Positions 33,510-41,534 of a stretch of 41,534 nucleotides of DNA are shown here, one piece after another (position 1 is the stretch's first letter; each line of letters starts with the position of its first letter). The notes under the pieces are model-generated. The model did not search any database, was not told the origin of the DNA, and was given only the letters and a program-made list of their open reading frames with translations. Location of the stretch: contig DDJR01000048.1 of NCBI GenBank assembly GCA_002339135.1, forward strand, positions 94,093 through 135,626, in the 5' to 3' direction. This DNA is from Flavobacteriales bacterium UBA2619 (GTDB lineage: Bacteria; Bacteroidota; Bacteroidia; Flavobacteriales_D; Sanyastnellaceae). The translations under genes and the position numbers were made by a program.

Positions 33510-34538
33510 TTAAGCTTTTAGAGGGTCCCAACCTTGTGCTTTCAACTCTACATCTTGACCGCTTTTTGTAACCATAATGTGCTCTTTTGGATCTTCTGTC
33601 ATGTGTCCTATGATAGAAAGTTTGGGGTGGTTTCTGATGTTTTCGAAATCAGTTTGTGAAATGGTGAATAGCAATTCATAGTCTTCCCCTCCGCTTAAGA
33701 TGCATACTGTGGGGTCTAGGTTAAATTCTCGAGCTGTATCATAGGTTTTAGGTGCGATCGGCAGCTTGTCTTCATAGATTCTAACTCCCAGTCCACTTGC
33801 GGCCATCAGGTGAAAACACTCTGAAGCCAGTCCATCAGAAATGTCAATCATACTCGTGGGCTTCACCTTGATGTCTGAAAGTTCAGTAACAATGTCTGTT
33901 CTTGCTTCGGGCTTTAATTGACGCTCAATGATGTAGCTGTGTCCGTCTAACTCTGGCTGCGCTTTGGGAGCTTCCTTAAACACTTCTTTTTCTCTTTCTA
34001 ACACTTGAAGTCCCATATAGGCTGATCCCAGATCGCCCGAGACAACGAGCAAATCGCCTGCTGAAGCTCCTCCCCTGGTCACCACCGCATCACCGTCAAC
34101 AAGTCCAATTGCAGTCACCGCAAGAGTAAGTCCTGAAGGGCTTGTTGTTGTGTCTCCACCCACCAAATCAACTTTGTAAAGCTCACATGCTGTTTTCACT
34201 CCTTCATAAAGCTCTTCCAATGCCTCAACTGAAAACCTGTTGGAAACACCAAGGCCAATCACAATTTGAGTGGGCTTTGCATTCATTGCACAAACGTCAC
34301 TCAAGTTGGAGATTACAGCTTTGTACCCAAGGTGCTTTAAAGGAACATAGCTTAAATCAAAGTGAACACCTTCAACAAGCATGTCGGTGGTTACTACCAC
34401 ACGTTTTCCCAATGGGTCAATGACCGCAGCGTCGTCTCCAACACCTAAAAGAGTCGACGGGCGATTTTTTGTTAGGTTTTTTGTTAGCTTACTGATCAAG
34501 GCAAATTCCCCCAAATCTTTTATTTCAGTACGTTCCAT
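33510..34538 (-). CDS. thiL: Thiamine-monophosphate kinase
   Basis: Phosphorylates thiamine monophosphate to the active diphosphate. 342 residues with the family set: LGEFALISKL (9-18), GVGDDAAVI (32-40), TTDMLVEGVHFDL (50-62), NLSDVCAMNAKP, DLVGGDTTTSP, VSGDLGSAYMGL, SMIDISDGLASE and LSGGEDYELLFT. Complete and typical. It starts 2 bp after the PPIase stop and abuts the AsnB-like gene downstream. Confidence 0.96.
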   Translation of the reverse strand: MERTEIKDLGEFALISKLTKNLTKNRPSTLLGVGDDAAVIDPLGKRVVVTTDMLVEGVHFDLSYVPLKHLGYKAVISNLSDVCAMNAKPTQIVIGLGVSNRFSVEALEELYEGVKTACELYKVDLVGGDTTTSPSGLTLAVTAIGLVDGDAVVTRGGASAGDLLVVSGDLGSAYMGLQVLEREKEVFKEAPKAQPELDGHSYIIERQLKPEARTDIVTELSDIKVKPTSMIDISDGLASECFHLMAASGLGVRIYEDKLPIAPKTYDTAREFNLDPTVCILSGGEDYELLFTISQTDFENIRNHPKLSIIGHMTEDPKEHIMVTKSGQDVELKAQGWDPLKA

Positions 34539-34540
34539 TT

Positions 34541-35014
34541 TTATGCTTCTTCTCTTACGTCACAAATAGACCCAACAAAATGAAGATCTAATTCAGCGAA
34601 AGGATGGTTAAAATCCATTTCCACTTCAGTCTCCGAGATGCTCACAACGACACCCACCATTTCATTTCCCTCTTCGTCGTTCATCGCGATGGCTTCACCT
34701 TCTATAATGTGTTCGTGGTCAAACTCTCCATCCAACTCAAAAACAGCTTTAGGAATCATCACAATTGCATCATCCGTGGTCGCGCCGTATGCTTCGGCAC
34801 AAGGAACTAGAACTTCAAAAGGCTCCCCTGGTGCTTTGCCCATTAATTCTTTTTCCAGCGCTTCTAAAACCTCCTCCTTGCCTATGTAGAAACCGAAAGC
34901 GTTCTCTGCGTCGCATTCCTCCAGAACTTCTCCTTGTTCTCCGCCTTCATTTATTTCACTTAACACATACTCAATCTCCACAAATACACCTTCTTTTATA
35001 ATTCTATTTTTCAT
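34541..35014 (-). CDS. SlyD-like FKBP-type peptidyl-prolyl isomerase
   Basis: 157 residues, acidic. It has the SlyD arrangement: FKBP half, an insert-in-flap domain (PCAEAYGATTDDAIVMIPKAVFELDGEF, about 70-98) and the return to FKBP with MDFNHPFAELDLHFVGSI (about 133-150), where DFNHPLAG is the family hallmark. The His-rich metal-binding tail of E. coli SlyD is missing; the protein ends CDVREEA. The role is folding assistance in the cytoplasm. First gene of the run to 30732, driven from a promoter that overlaps the divergent M1 peptidase leader. Confidence 0.88.
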   Translation of the reverse strand: MKNRIIKEGVFVEIEYVLSEINEGGEQGEVLEECDAENAFGFYIGKEEVLEALEKELMGKAPGEPFEVLVPCAEAYGATTDDAIVMIPKAVFELDGEFDHEHIIEGEAIAMNDEEGNEMVGVVVSISETEVEMDFNHPFAELDLHFVGSICDVREEA

Positions 35015-35018
35015 ACCG

Positions 35019-35049
35019 CAAAGGTCAGTCGTACTTTGCCGACATGCAA
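35019..35049. promoter_or_regulatory. Divergent promoter of the SlyD-like and M1 peptidase genes
   Basis: Minus strand: TTG (35049-35047), a 20-bp spacer, GACCTTTG (35026-35019, one mismatch to TAnnTTTG), 4 bp before the SlyD ATG. Plus strand: TACTTTG (35032-35038), one base shorter than consensus, 5 bp before the M1 ATG at 35044. The minus-strand -33 element lies inside the M1 coding sequence. Confidence 0.45.
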
Positions 35050-37566
35050 CGACTCACCAACTCTTTTCCTGCAATTGTCTTTTTACTCTTTTTTCTTGCC
35101 GGAAGTTCGGCTTTTTTTTCGCAACACAATCTTCCGAACTTGCGCGAATATTCTCCAGAGCCCAGAGTGTTTATCCCTATGGGATGTAGAGATGTGGGAC
35201 ATTCCGAAGCACCCAGTGAACGGTTCTATCAAGACAATTACGACATGTCTGAATCTGTCGCTCGAAGCGACACGTTCGACATCGTCCAGTACGAAATCGA
35301 TCTGGACCTAACTCAGTATAGCTTGCAGCAAATGGCTGCAAGGGCGGTTATCTCGCTCTCCGTTGTGGAGAGTGGAGCGACATCCATCTGGTTCGATTTA
35401 ATCGGATTAACAGTCGACTCTGTTCGTCTTGACGGGGAAACCTCTGTTTTTTCACATGAAGATGGTCGACTCACTGTTCCTGCTCCTGGAGAGGTCTTTA
35501 CCGCTGAAAACACGCATGAAATTGAGGTGTACTATGGAGGGCATCCTACCCAAGACCCTTATTGGGGAGGTGTGTATTTCGAATCTGAATATATCTATCA
35601 CATGGGGATTGGCTTGACCAGTATTCCGCCCAACTATGGAAAAGTTTGGCACCCTTGCTTCGACAACTTTGTTGAAAGAGCAACCTACACATGGAACATT
35701 CGAAGTGCGGGTGGGATGAAGGCGCACCTGCAAGGAACATTCTTGGGAGAAACCTTCGAAGGTGGCGATACGCTCACAAGAAGCTTCACGTTAGAGCATC
35801 CAATAACCACCCACTGCGCCGCCTTTGCTGTAGCAAATTACACCGACAGCAATTTTGTTCACACTGGGGAGTATGGCGACATCCCTGTTCGCTTAACAGC
35901 CAAGCCAGAAGACATTAACCAAATGGCAAATAAATTCAGTGATGTCGGATATGCAATAGATGCTCTGGAGTACTGGTGGGGGCCCTATGCCTGGGAAAGG
36001 GTGGGTTACGTCTTAACCACTGACGGAGCTCTTGAAATTCCGACAAATATTGCCTACCCCAAGTTTATGATTGGAGAAAGCATCGAGGCAAATGGAGATT
36101 TGCTTGCCCATGAATTGGGTCACCACTGGTGGGGTGATCTGGTCGCGCCTAGTATTCACAACCACATGTGGATCAAAGAAGGTCCCGCAGAATACTCAAG
36201 TCATTTGTTCATTGAGTTTAAAGATGGGCACGAAGAGTTTGTGAAGCTCATTAAAGACAACCAGCAATTCGTGCTTGAAGAATGTCATCTTCAGGACGGT
36301 GGCTTCCAGCCTTTATCCCCAATGCCAGATGAGCATATCTACGGCAGACACACTTATTACAAAGGGGCTTCTATTCATCACAATTTAAGGGCCTACCTCG
36401 GAGACGAAACCTACAGGAATGCATGCCAAAATGTAATCGCTACACATTTCGACAGCCACATGGATGCACAGGTGTTTATGGAAACCCTGGAAGATCTCAC
36501 AGGGCTTGACCTACACCCTTTCTTTGATGCCCAAGTCTTCCAGCCTGGATTCTCAACTTGGTTAATTGACTCAACCGCCACCACATTTGCGGAAGGTGGC
36601 TACGAAACAACACTTTATTTGAACCAAAAACTACGTGCGTGTTCTTTGTTCCACGAAAACGAACCCTTGGACGTCACGCTTTGGGATGCATCGTGGAATT
36701 CGACAGTCGCAAACATTCGTGTTGGTGGCGAATTCGATGTTGCCACCATTTCTCACCCCGATCCCTTTGTGCTTGTCGCTCTAAATGCTGATGGAAAACT
36801 GAATCAAGGAAGACTTGACAACACGTTATTCATCAATGAAACGACTGGGCTTTCAAGCATTCCGTGGGTTGAAATGAGGCTGGGGTGTGATGAAATCAAC
36901 GACAGTGTTATCGTACGTCTCGAACATCACTGGGCAGCGCCAGACCCAGAGCCTACAGCGTTTTACATCGATGAAATAAGTGACACTCATTTTTGGACCG
37001 TCGATGGTTCTTGGGGGGATGAAGTTGAGGGTACCAACGACCTAGTTCTTGACGCTCGATTTTCCTATGTCGGAAACAATGAAGAGGGTTTGGATTTCGA
37101 GCTTTACAACGGAGGAGAAGAAAATGCATTTCTTGCTTGGAGACCTAACTCCGCTTCAACGTGGATTCAGTACCCTGATTACACTTGGCAAGCGGGATCT
37201 TTAGAAAACGGAAACGGTGTGTTTAGAGTCTCCTCGTTGAGAAAGGGGCAGTACGCATTTGCAAATGGAGACATCTCACTCACTGAGGCGGACTTGGCGT
37301 TTGAAAGCTCCTCTGCTCTTGCCTACCCCTCTCCTGCGCGAACAACCGTCACGCTTGATTTCAGAAACAGCAATTCCTTAAGCGGGAATCAACATCAAGT
37401 CGTCAAGATTTGGGATGTCACCGGGCGGTTTGTTTTTACAAAAAGCACGCATGACTTGATGCCCTTTGATGTGAACCTTGAAGGTTGGGCTGAAGGGGTG
37501 TATGTCGCGGTTTTATTCGAGAACGACGGGTTTGTCAACAGCACCCGATTTGTCGTTGACAAGTAA
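35044..37566 (+). CDS. Secreted M1-family metallopeptidase with T9SS sorting domain
   Basis: Zinc aminopeptidase-like enzyme, 840 residues. Signal peptide 1-27. The M1 catalytic site is complete: HELGHHWWGDLV (HExxH at 356-360) with the third zinc ligand Glu379 exactly 18 residues on (WIKEGPAEY), and a YYKGASIHHNL segment with the likely catalytic Tyr. The exopeptidase motif GAMEN reads GALEI (329-332 region), keeping the Glu. The C-terminal ~85 residues are a type A T9SS sorting domain (AYPSPARTTVTLDF, IWDVTGRFVF, EGWAEGVYVAVLF). It is likely surface-exposed and digests peptides outside the cell. Its last 54 bp overlap the convergent DUF4837 gene. Confidence 0.92.
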   Translation: MQRLTNSFPAIVFLLFFLAGSSAFFSQHNLPNLREYSPEPRVFIPMGCRDVGHSEAPSERFYQDNYDMSESVARSDTFDIVQYEIDLDLTQYSLQQMAARAVISLSVVESGATSIWFDLIGLTVDSVRLDGETSVFSHEDGRLTVPAPGEVFTAENTHEIEVYYGGHPTQDPYWGGVYFESEYIYHMGIGLTSIPPNYGKVWHPCFDNFVERATYTWNIRSAGGMKAHLQGTFLGETFEGGDTLTRSFTLEHPITTHCAAFAVANYTDSNFVHTGEYGDIPVRLTAKPEDINQMANKFSDVGYAIDALEYWWGPYAWERVGYVLTTDGALEIPTNIAYPKFMIGESIEANGDLLAHELGHHWWGDLVAPSIHNHMWIKEGPAEYSSHLFIEFKDGHEEFVKLIKDNQQFVLEECHLQDGGFQPLSPMPDEHIYGRHTYYKGASIHHNLRAYLGDETYRNACQNVIATHFDSHMDAQVFMETLEDLTGLDLHPFFDAQVFQPGFSTWLIDSTATTFAEGGYETTLYLNQKLRACSLFHENEPLDVTLWDASWNSTVANIRVGGEFDVATISHPDPFVLVALNADGKLNQGRLDNTLFINETTGLSSIPWVEMRLGCDEINDSVIVRLEHHWAAPDPEPTAFYIDEISDTHFWTVDGSWGDEVEGTNDLVLDARFSYVGNNEEGLDFELYNGGEENAFLAWRPNSASTWIQYPDYTWQAGSLENGNGVFRVSSLRKGQYAFANGDISLTEADLAFESSSALAYPSPARTTVTLDFRNSNSLSGNQHQVVKIWDVTGRFVFTKSTHDLMPFDVNLEGWAEGVYVAVLFENDGFVNSTRFVVDK

Positions 37567-38604
37567 CCGGTTAAACGGACTTACTGATTTTACGATTCCC
37601 TCTACTTCTCTCATGTATTGACGTTTGTCAAAATAAGGAGCGTAAGCATATCCTTCCACGGTGACCAGTCTTTGGTTGGGCTCATCATAGAAAGTAAGGC
37701 TGTAAAAAGGGCCACCCATAAAGTCGTTTTCCATTCTCCAAAGACCGCGAATTTCAGCTGCAAATCCTCCTTGAAATAAAATCTCTTCATACGAGGGAAT
37801 CAGGCGTCTTTCTACCTGCATGTAACTGCCTTCGGTTGGGCCGCTCACGTATTTTTTTGTAAGCTCATCTCTCCTGTCCAGCAGGTGATTCAGGGAAAAT
37901 TGACGTTCTCCTTGGTAGGGTTCACAGTGGATGAAAAAAGCCTCTTGCACATCGTGGTTGTCACTGCCTTTAAACCGGGTAAGCTGTCTGTCAATCCAAG
38001 TGAAAGCGGTGTCTATGCGAACAGCATAAGAACCTTTGGGCACCAAAATATCCATGCCCCAAACCTCGCCTATTTCTCTTTTGATGACTTCATCTACAGA
38101 AGCGCGGGTCACATAGGTCGTTCTCTTCACTTCCACATCGTGAAACAAGCTGAGCATTTCTGCAGATCTTTTCGAAATCGCTTCCGCCACTTCTAGCTCT
38201 GTCCTGCCTTTTGCAACGATGTAGATCTGACCGTTTGAGTATTTCTCCTTGTAAAACACAACTGTAGCGTCTTGGGTGTCCACTCTGTCAGCAATTTCAA
38301 CGTCAATGATGTTTCTGTGAGGTTTCCAAAATTTATTGAAACTTTGCCTGTTTTTATGCACCACATCGAACATGGGCTCATAAGTTTCAGTGTGCATTTG
38401 CGGCAGCACGGCGTAGGGTTTGTTTAAGATGCTTTTCAAGCTGTCCCCGACGGCTCTAGACCAAACTCCGTCTGAGCAAACTACCAAAACTTCACCCTGA
38501 GGACCTACGCGGCCAGGCAGTGGAGAACGTGCGCCTTCTTGACTGAAACAACCGAAAAGCACGATCGAAAAAAGCGGCACGGTCAACCAAGCTGTAATTC
38601 TCAT
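37513..38604 (-). CDS. DUF4837 lipoprotein
   Basis: 363 residues. Lipoprotein signal with Cys19 (FSIVLFGC). Then GEVLVVCSDGVWSRAVGDSLKSIL (about 38-61), FNKFWKPHRNIIDVEIAD and ETYEPMFDVVH, and later WGMDILVPKGSYAVRID and RGLWRMENDFMGGPFYSLTFYD, which fit DUF4837, a Bacteroidota lipoprotein family of unknown function. It overlaps the lytic transglycosylase gene by 4 bp, so an envelope role is likely. The 3' end overlaps the M1 peptidase gene by 54 bp on the opposite strand. Confidence 0.87.
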   Translation of the reverse strand: MRITAWLTVPLFSIVLFGCFSQEGARSPLPGRVGPQGEVLVVCSDGVWSRAVGDSLKSILNKPYAVLPQMHTETYEPMFDVVHKNRQSFNKFWKPHRNIIDVEIADRVDTQDATVVFYKEKYSNGQIYIVAKGRTELEVAEAISKRSAEMLSLFHDVEVKRTTYVTRASVDEVIKREIGEVWGMDILVPKGSYAVRIDTAFTWIDRQLTRFKGSDNHDVQEAFFIHCEPYQGERQFSLNHLLDRRDELTKKYVSGPTEGSYMQVERRLIPSYEEILFQGGFAAEIRGLWRMENDFMGGPFYSLTFYDEPNQRLVTVEGYAYAPYFDKRQYMREVEGIVKSVSPFNRLLVNDKSGAVDKPVVLE

Positions 38605-39845
38605 ATTTTTGAGGGGTCTCCGTGAATCACCAACCTTTGTCCAACATTGATGTTGGAACTCTTCAAACCGTTCCAGTTTTTTAATTTACTCACTGAAACG
38701 CCATGCTTTTCAGCAATCGTGCCAAGAACATCGCCTGATTTCACCCTGTAAAAAACAGGGTCGGGTTCGTACTTAATTTCAGGTGTTAAATCGGGCTTAA
38801 AGCTTCTCATTTCGAATTCATGCGCGATAAATTCTGGCGTCATCTCTCGTGGAATTCTCACGTTCCAGTTTTCCCCTGGCCCCGGAACAATGCCTTTGCT
38901 GTACATGGGGTTAAGTATTTTTAATTCCTGCTCTGAAGCTTCGATAAAATGAGCAACTTGGTCCAATCGCAAAGGTCCTTGAACCGTTAATGTGTCTGTT
39001 GTAAGAAAGCCCGGGAGAACGTTTCTAGGAACAATTCCATACTCTGCGTGGTATTCCATCAAATAAACAACCGCTAAAAAGTTGGGTACATAATTCCTGG
39101 TTTCTTTCGGGAGGAACGGTCGCACTTCCCAGTAATTCGTTTTACCCCCACTTCTTCTAATCGCTTTGTTGACATTTCCAGACCCAGCGTTGTATGCTGC
39201 AAGAGCTAAAAACCAATCGTCGTACATGCCATAAAGTCTGTTCAGGTGGTTGCTCGCAGCTTCTGTGCTTTTTCGTGGATCTTTTCTTTCGTCTATGTAG
39301 CTGTCTATCCTCAACCCTTCTGCTTTAGCCGTGTAGTACATAAATTGCCACAAACCTCTTGCTCCTGCCGGAGATCTGGCTTCGGGGTTTAATGCACTTT
39401 CAACAATTGGAAGGTATTTTAACTCCAGAGGCAAGCCTTTCTTGTCAAGGACTTCTTCGAAAAGAGGGAAAAACGCAGGGGCTCTGCCAAGCATGGTTCC
39501 AAGTCCTCTTTTGCGCTTCTCTACATACATGGAGACTCGTCTGTGAGCAATAGGGTTCCACCTTAAATCCAGCTCGGATGACACGTCTAAAATTGCCATT
39601 CGAGATTGCATGACAGCAGTATCAAGCTCGAGATGAGGCTCTCCAACCAGGTTCCAAAGTGAAGTGTCTGTGCTCACACAGCCTTGGGATTCACACCAAA
39701 CTTCCCACTGTGTTTCCCAAGAAAAAGGCCCGTTATTGCTTTCTAGAAGCAGGGGCGCTTCAACTGAATCTACTTGATTTTGGGCACTGGAAATTTGAAG
39801 CGATGCAGCAACCGCAAGTAAAAACAAACAAATCTGTCGATTCAC
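38601..39845 (-). CDS. MltD-like lytic transglycosylase with LysM domain
   Basis: Cleaves peptidoglycan glycan strands with anhydro-muramyl ends. 414 residues from a GTG start at 39845 that overlaps the tatA stop (GTGA). Signal peptide 1-21. The catalytic SLT domain (about 125-255) has Glu149 in YLPIVESALNPEARSPAGAR, then GLWQFM, LALAAYNAGSGNVNKAI and LPKETRNYVPNFLAVVYL. One LysM domain closes the protein (about 366-409: VFYRVKSGDVLGTIAEKHGV...INVGQRLVIH). MltD of E. coli has two LysM copies. The alternative frames here are shadows. Confidence 0.93.
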   Translation of the reverse strand: MNRQICLFLLAVAASLQISSAQNQVDSVEAPLLLESNNGPFSWETQWEVWCESQGCVSTDTSLWNLVGEPHLELDTAVMQSRMAILDVSSELDLRWNPIAHRRVSMYVEKRKRGLGTMLGRAPAFFPLFEEVLDKKGLPLELKYLPIVESALNPEARSPAGARGLWQFMYYTAKAEGLRIDSYIDERKDPRKSTEAASNHLNRLYGMYDDWFLALAAYNAGSGNVNKAIRRSGGKTNYWEVRPFLPKETRNYVPNFLAVVYLMEYHAEYGIVPRNVLPGFLTTDTLTVQGPLRLDQVAHFIEASEQELKILNPMYSKGIVPGPGENWNVRIPREMTPEFIAHEFEMRSFKPDLTPEIKYEPDPVFYRVKSGDVLGTIAEKHGVSVSKLKNWNGLKSSNINVGQRLVIHGDPSKI

Positions 39846-40006
39846 TTATCTTTTTTTTCGTCGTCTTTCTTCTTGTCGTTCGTTGCGTTTTTAAATTCTT
39901 TAACGCCTTGACCTAAGCCTTTCATCAGCTCAGGTATTTTACGACCACCGAAAAGCAACAACACCACAAGGGCAATGAGAATTAATTGAGGAGCACCTAT
40001 ACCCAT
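39842..40006 (-). CDS. tatA: Twin-arginine translocase subunit TatA/TatE
   Basis: Only 54 residues, short for the usual 60-90. MGIGAPQLILIALVVLLLFG is the short N-terminal membrane helix, followed at once by GRKIPELMKGLGQGVKEFKN, the amphipathic helix with the FG-hinge and the conserved PEL..GLG..VKEFK pattern, and an acidic-basic tail ending KKDDEKKDK. It forms the pore for folded Tat substrates. Start ATG at 40006; the stop overlaps the transglycosylase GTG by 4 bp, so tatA, the transglycosylase and DUF4837 are one unit. No tatC in the window. Confidence 0.92.
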   Translation of the reverse strand: MGIGAPQLILIALVVLLLFGGRKIPELMKGLGQGVKEFKNATNDKKKDDEKKDK

Positions 40007-40023
40007 GACTTTTTAATTTGTGA

Positions 40024-40031
40024 CAAAGTTA
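40024..40031 (-). promoter_or_regulatory. -7 box TAACTTTG of the tatA operon
   Basis: Exact TAnnTTTG on the minus strand, 17 bp before the tatA ATG, in the 29-bp gap after panC. No TTG at proper spacing (nearest gives 12 bp). Read-through from panC is also possible. Confidence 0.4.
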
Positions 40032-40035
40032 CAAC

Positions 40036-40878
40036 TTACAATTCAATGTTGTCTATCAGTCGGACACCTTCGACTCGGGCGGCAACCACAATGTGAGTCC
40101 AACCCCTGTCTGCTGAACTTTTTGCGAATGTTTTTTTATCAACTCCGCCAATGTATTCAAGATCAAGCCCCCCCAATTTTTCTAAATTGTACTGTGCCAT
40201 CTCGACAGATTTTGCCGTTTCAAGACCTTTCTTCACTCTGGAAACCGAAGCCTGAAGTTCACTGGAGATGTGCTGAGCTAAGGCAATTCCATGCGAGGAA
40301 AGCCTTGCATTTCTAGAACTTAAAGCCAGTCCATTTTCATCTCTGATGAGGTCACAACTGACAATCTGAATCTGAGGATGTCTTTCTCTTGACATTCTTT
40401 CAACAACGGCAACCTGTTGTAAGTCTTTCGAGCCAAAATAAGCTTTCTGTGGCTTGACAGCTACAAACAATTTGTCGACCACAGAGATGACACCATCGAA
40501 ATGACCCGGCCTGCTTCTGCCTTCAAAGGTTGATGTAACCGGTCCATAGTCCACCCGCTCTGCATGGACATTTAAGCCATAGATGTCTTCGGGTGAAGGC
40601 GCAAATACAACCGTGGCTCCCGCGTCCTTAGCGAGAAGCATATCACCCTCTAGGGTTCTTGGATAGGATTGAAAGTCTGTCGTTTCGTTAAACTGAGTGG
40701 GGTTGACAAAAACACTGACAACCACAGAATCACACTCTTTTGAAGCGCGTTCAATTAACGTTCCATGCCCACTGTGCAGCGCCCCCATTGTGGGAACGAA
40801 GCCTACATTTTTTGCCAACCCGTTTGAGTTTTCAATAAACCAGCTGTTTAATTCTTTTGTCGTCTTTAATATTGTCAT
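40036..40878 (-). CDS. panC: Pantothenate synthetase
   Basis: Joins pantoate and beta-alanine with ATP to make pantothenate, the coenzyme A precursor. 280 residues, standard length. It has FVPTMGALHSGHGTLI (HIGH-like HSGH at 35-38), VSVFVNPTQFNETTDFQSYPRT, GHFDGVISVVDKLF, AYFGSKDLQQ and the KMSKS-equivalent ALSSRNARLS. Complete. It diverges from the glycogen synthase gene and is followed by tatA after 29 bp on the same strand. panB and panD are not in the window. Confidence 0.96.
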   Translation of the reverse strand: MTILKTTKELNSWFIENSNGLAKNVGFVPTMGALHSGHGTLIERASKECDSVVVSVFVNPTQFNETTDFQSYPRTLEGDMLLAKDAGATVVFAPSPEDIYGLNVHAERVDYGPVTSTFEGRSRPGHFDGVISVVDKLFVAVKPQKAYFGSKDLQQVAVVERMSRERHPQIQIVSCDLIRDENGLALSSRNARLSSHGIALAQHISSELQASVSRVKKGLETAKSVEMAQYNLEKLGGLDLEYIGGVDKKTFAKSSADRGWTHIVVAARVEGVRLIDNIEL

Positions 40879-40916
40879 TTTTTATAAAAATACCCCTTTG
40901 AAACCTCTTATTTTAC

Positions 40917-40959
40917 TTGGAATTTGTTGCAAAAATAGCTACATTTGTTGTTCGTCCAA
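40917..40959. promoter_or_regulatory. Overlapping divergent promoters of panC and the glycogen synthase
   Basis: Plus strand: TTG (40917-40919), 20 bp, TACATTTG (40940-40947), about 33 bp before the ATG at 40980. Minus strand: TTG (40959-40957), 19 bp, TATTTTTG (40937-40930), about 52 bp before the panC ATG. The two -7 boxes form the near-palindrome CAAAAATA-GC-TACATTTG, with the same 2-bp separation as the SDR/uvrC promoter. Both are full consensus matches. Confidence 0.72.
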
Positions 40960-40979
40960 CCTGAAGAGAAACTACAACT

Positions 40980-41534
40980 ATGAGCAAAAAACGCATTTTA
41001 TACGTGTCACAGCACTTGGTTCCTTTCCTTCCTGAAACCCCGATGAGCTCAATCTCTAGGCACCTTCCTCAGGGAGCTAGTGACAAGGATAGGGAAATAC
41101 GGGTGTTTATGCCACGGTTTGGGAAAATAAATGAGAGACGCCATCAGCTTCATGAAGTAATCAGGCTCTCGGGAATGAATTTAAACATTGACGACGTTGA
41201 TCATCCGTTAATTATCAAAGTAGCGTCAATCCCTACTGCAAGAATGCAAGTATACTTCATCGACAACGATGATTTATTCAAGCGCAAGGCCATTCTTTAC
41301 GATGCAAATGATGAATTGTTCAACGACTCTGATGTGAGGGCAATCTTCTTTGTCCGTGGAGTTCTGGAGACTGTTAGAAAACTGGGTTGGGCTCCCGATA
41401 TCATCCATTGTCATGGATGGATGGCGAACCTGCTACCCCTGTATCTTAAAAACAATTACAAAGACGACCCTTACTTCTCGAAGTGCAAGATTATTTGCAG
41501 CATCTATGATGAAGGGTTCGATGGCGAATTGGAT
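40980..41534 (+). CDS. Glycogen/starch synthase-like GT5 protein, partial (5' part)
   Basis: Open from the ATG at 40980 to the right edge, 185 codons. The start MSKKRILYVSQHLVPFLPET is the first strand of the GT5 catalytic N-domain, followed by IRVFMPRFGKINERRHQLHE, IKVASIPTARMQVYFIDN and PDIIHCHGWMANLLPLYL, the segment where family members have DIIHxHGW. It should transfer glucose from ADP- or UDP-glucose to a glucan. A panC gene divergent from such a synthase is a familiar Bacteroidota arrangement. The short nucleotide-sugar motif KxGGL normally near the start is not obvious: the matching region reads PMSSISRHLPQGASDKDRE. I do not assign glgA because the C-terminal half is not seen. Confidence 0.85.
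   Translation, partial: MSKKRILYVSQHLVPFLPETPMSSISRHLPQGASDKDREIRVFMPRFGKINERRHQLHEVIRLSGMNLNIDDVDHPLIIKVASIPTARMQVYFIDNDDLFKRKAILYDANDELFNDSDVRAIFFVRGVLETVRKLGWAPDIIHCHGWMANLLPLYLKNNYKDDPYFSKCKIICSIYDEGFDGELD

Noticed and set aside
1..41534. CRISPR arrays, insertion sequences, phage genes, tRNA or rRNA genes
   Set aside because: No regular direct repeats, transposase or integrase motifs, or cloverleaf-like sequences were seen on either strand.

Overview
The window looks like a chromosomal segment of a marine-type Bacteroidota, most likely order Flavobacteriales outside the well-studied Flavobacteriaceae. The evidence is: type IX secretion (T9SS) C-terminal sorting domains on two secreted proteins; families largely confined to the phylum (DUF4296, DUF4837, DUF2490-like, DUF5522, the long 630-residue PurF-type amidotransferase); Cys-rich secreted repeats of the GCTDxxACNYN type; and promoters that fit the Bacteroidota TTG / TAnnTTTG consensus rather than TTGACA / TATAAT. 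No mobile element, phage, CRISPR array, tRNA or rRNA was seen. Coding density is high and many genes overlap by 4 bp.

Layout. 1-1819: ribosomal operon rplM-rpsI-rpsB on the minus strand, with a near-consensus promoter that fixes a GTG start for rplM. 1840-2920: small lipoprotein and DUF2490-like beta-barrel. 2949-4664: tdk-alr. 4854-14832: one tightly packed minus-strand unit, DUF5522 - hutU - glycerophosphodiesterase - glycerol-3-phosphate dehydrogenase - TolC - adaptor - RND pump. 14885-16777: PurF-type amidotransferase. 16832-22733: secreted and membrane region with a T9SS protein, a split YeeE/YedE transporter, a large secreted lysyl oxidase-domain protein and a PQQ-type sugar dehydrogenase. 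23047-27891: coiled-coil membrane protein, yraN, a pseudouridine synthase, a polyprenol-phosphate glycosyltransferase, pyrC and a DUF4296 lipoprotein. 27867-30735: divergent SDR reductase and uvrC. 30732-35014: minus-strand unit slyD-like PPIase - thiL - degenerate AsnB-like protein - nitronate monooxygenase. 35044-37566: M1 peptidase with T9SS tail. 37513-40006: tatA - lytic transglycosylase - DUF4837. 40036-40878: panC, divergent from a partial glycogen/starch synthase that runs off the right edge.

The most notable items are: (1) a secreted bacterial lysyl oxidase with the whole catalytic set (copper HxHxH plus the Lys and Tyr that form the LTQ quinone) joined to dockerin-like and possible cohesin-like modules, beside a second predicted quinone-dependent enzyme that ends in the same kind of dockerin-like tail; (2) an AsnB-family protein whose glutaminase Cys and ATP-pyrophosphatase loop are both lost; (3) near-palindromic divergent promoters of the form CAAAnnTA-N2-TAnnTTTG; (4) an operon joining urocanase, glycerophosphodiester catabolism and an RND efflux pump. 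All function calls come from reading motifs and recalling families; no database search was run.
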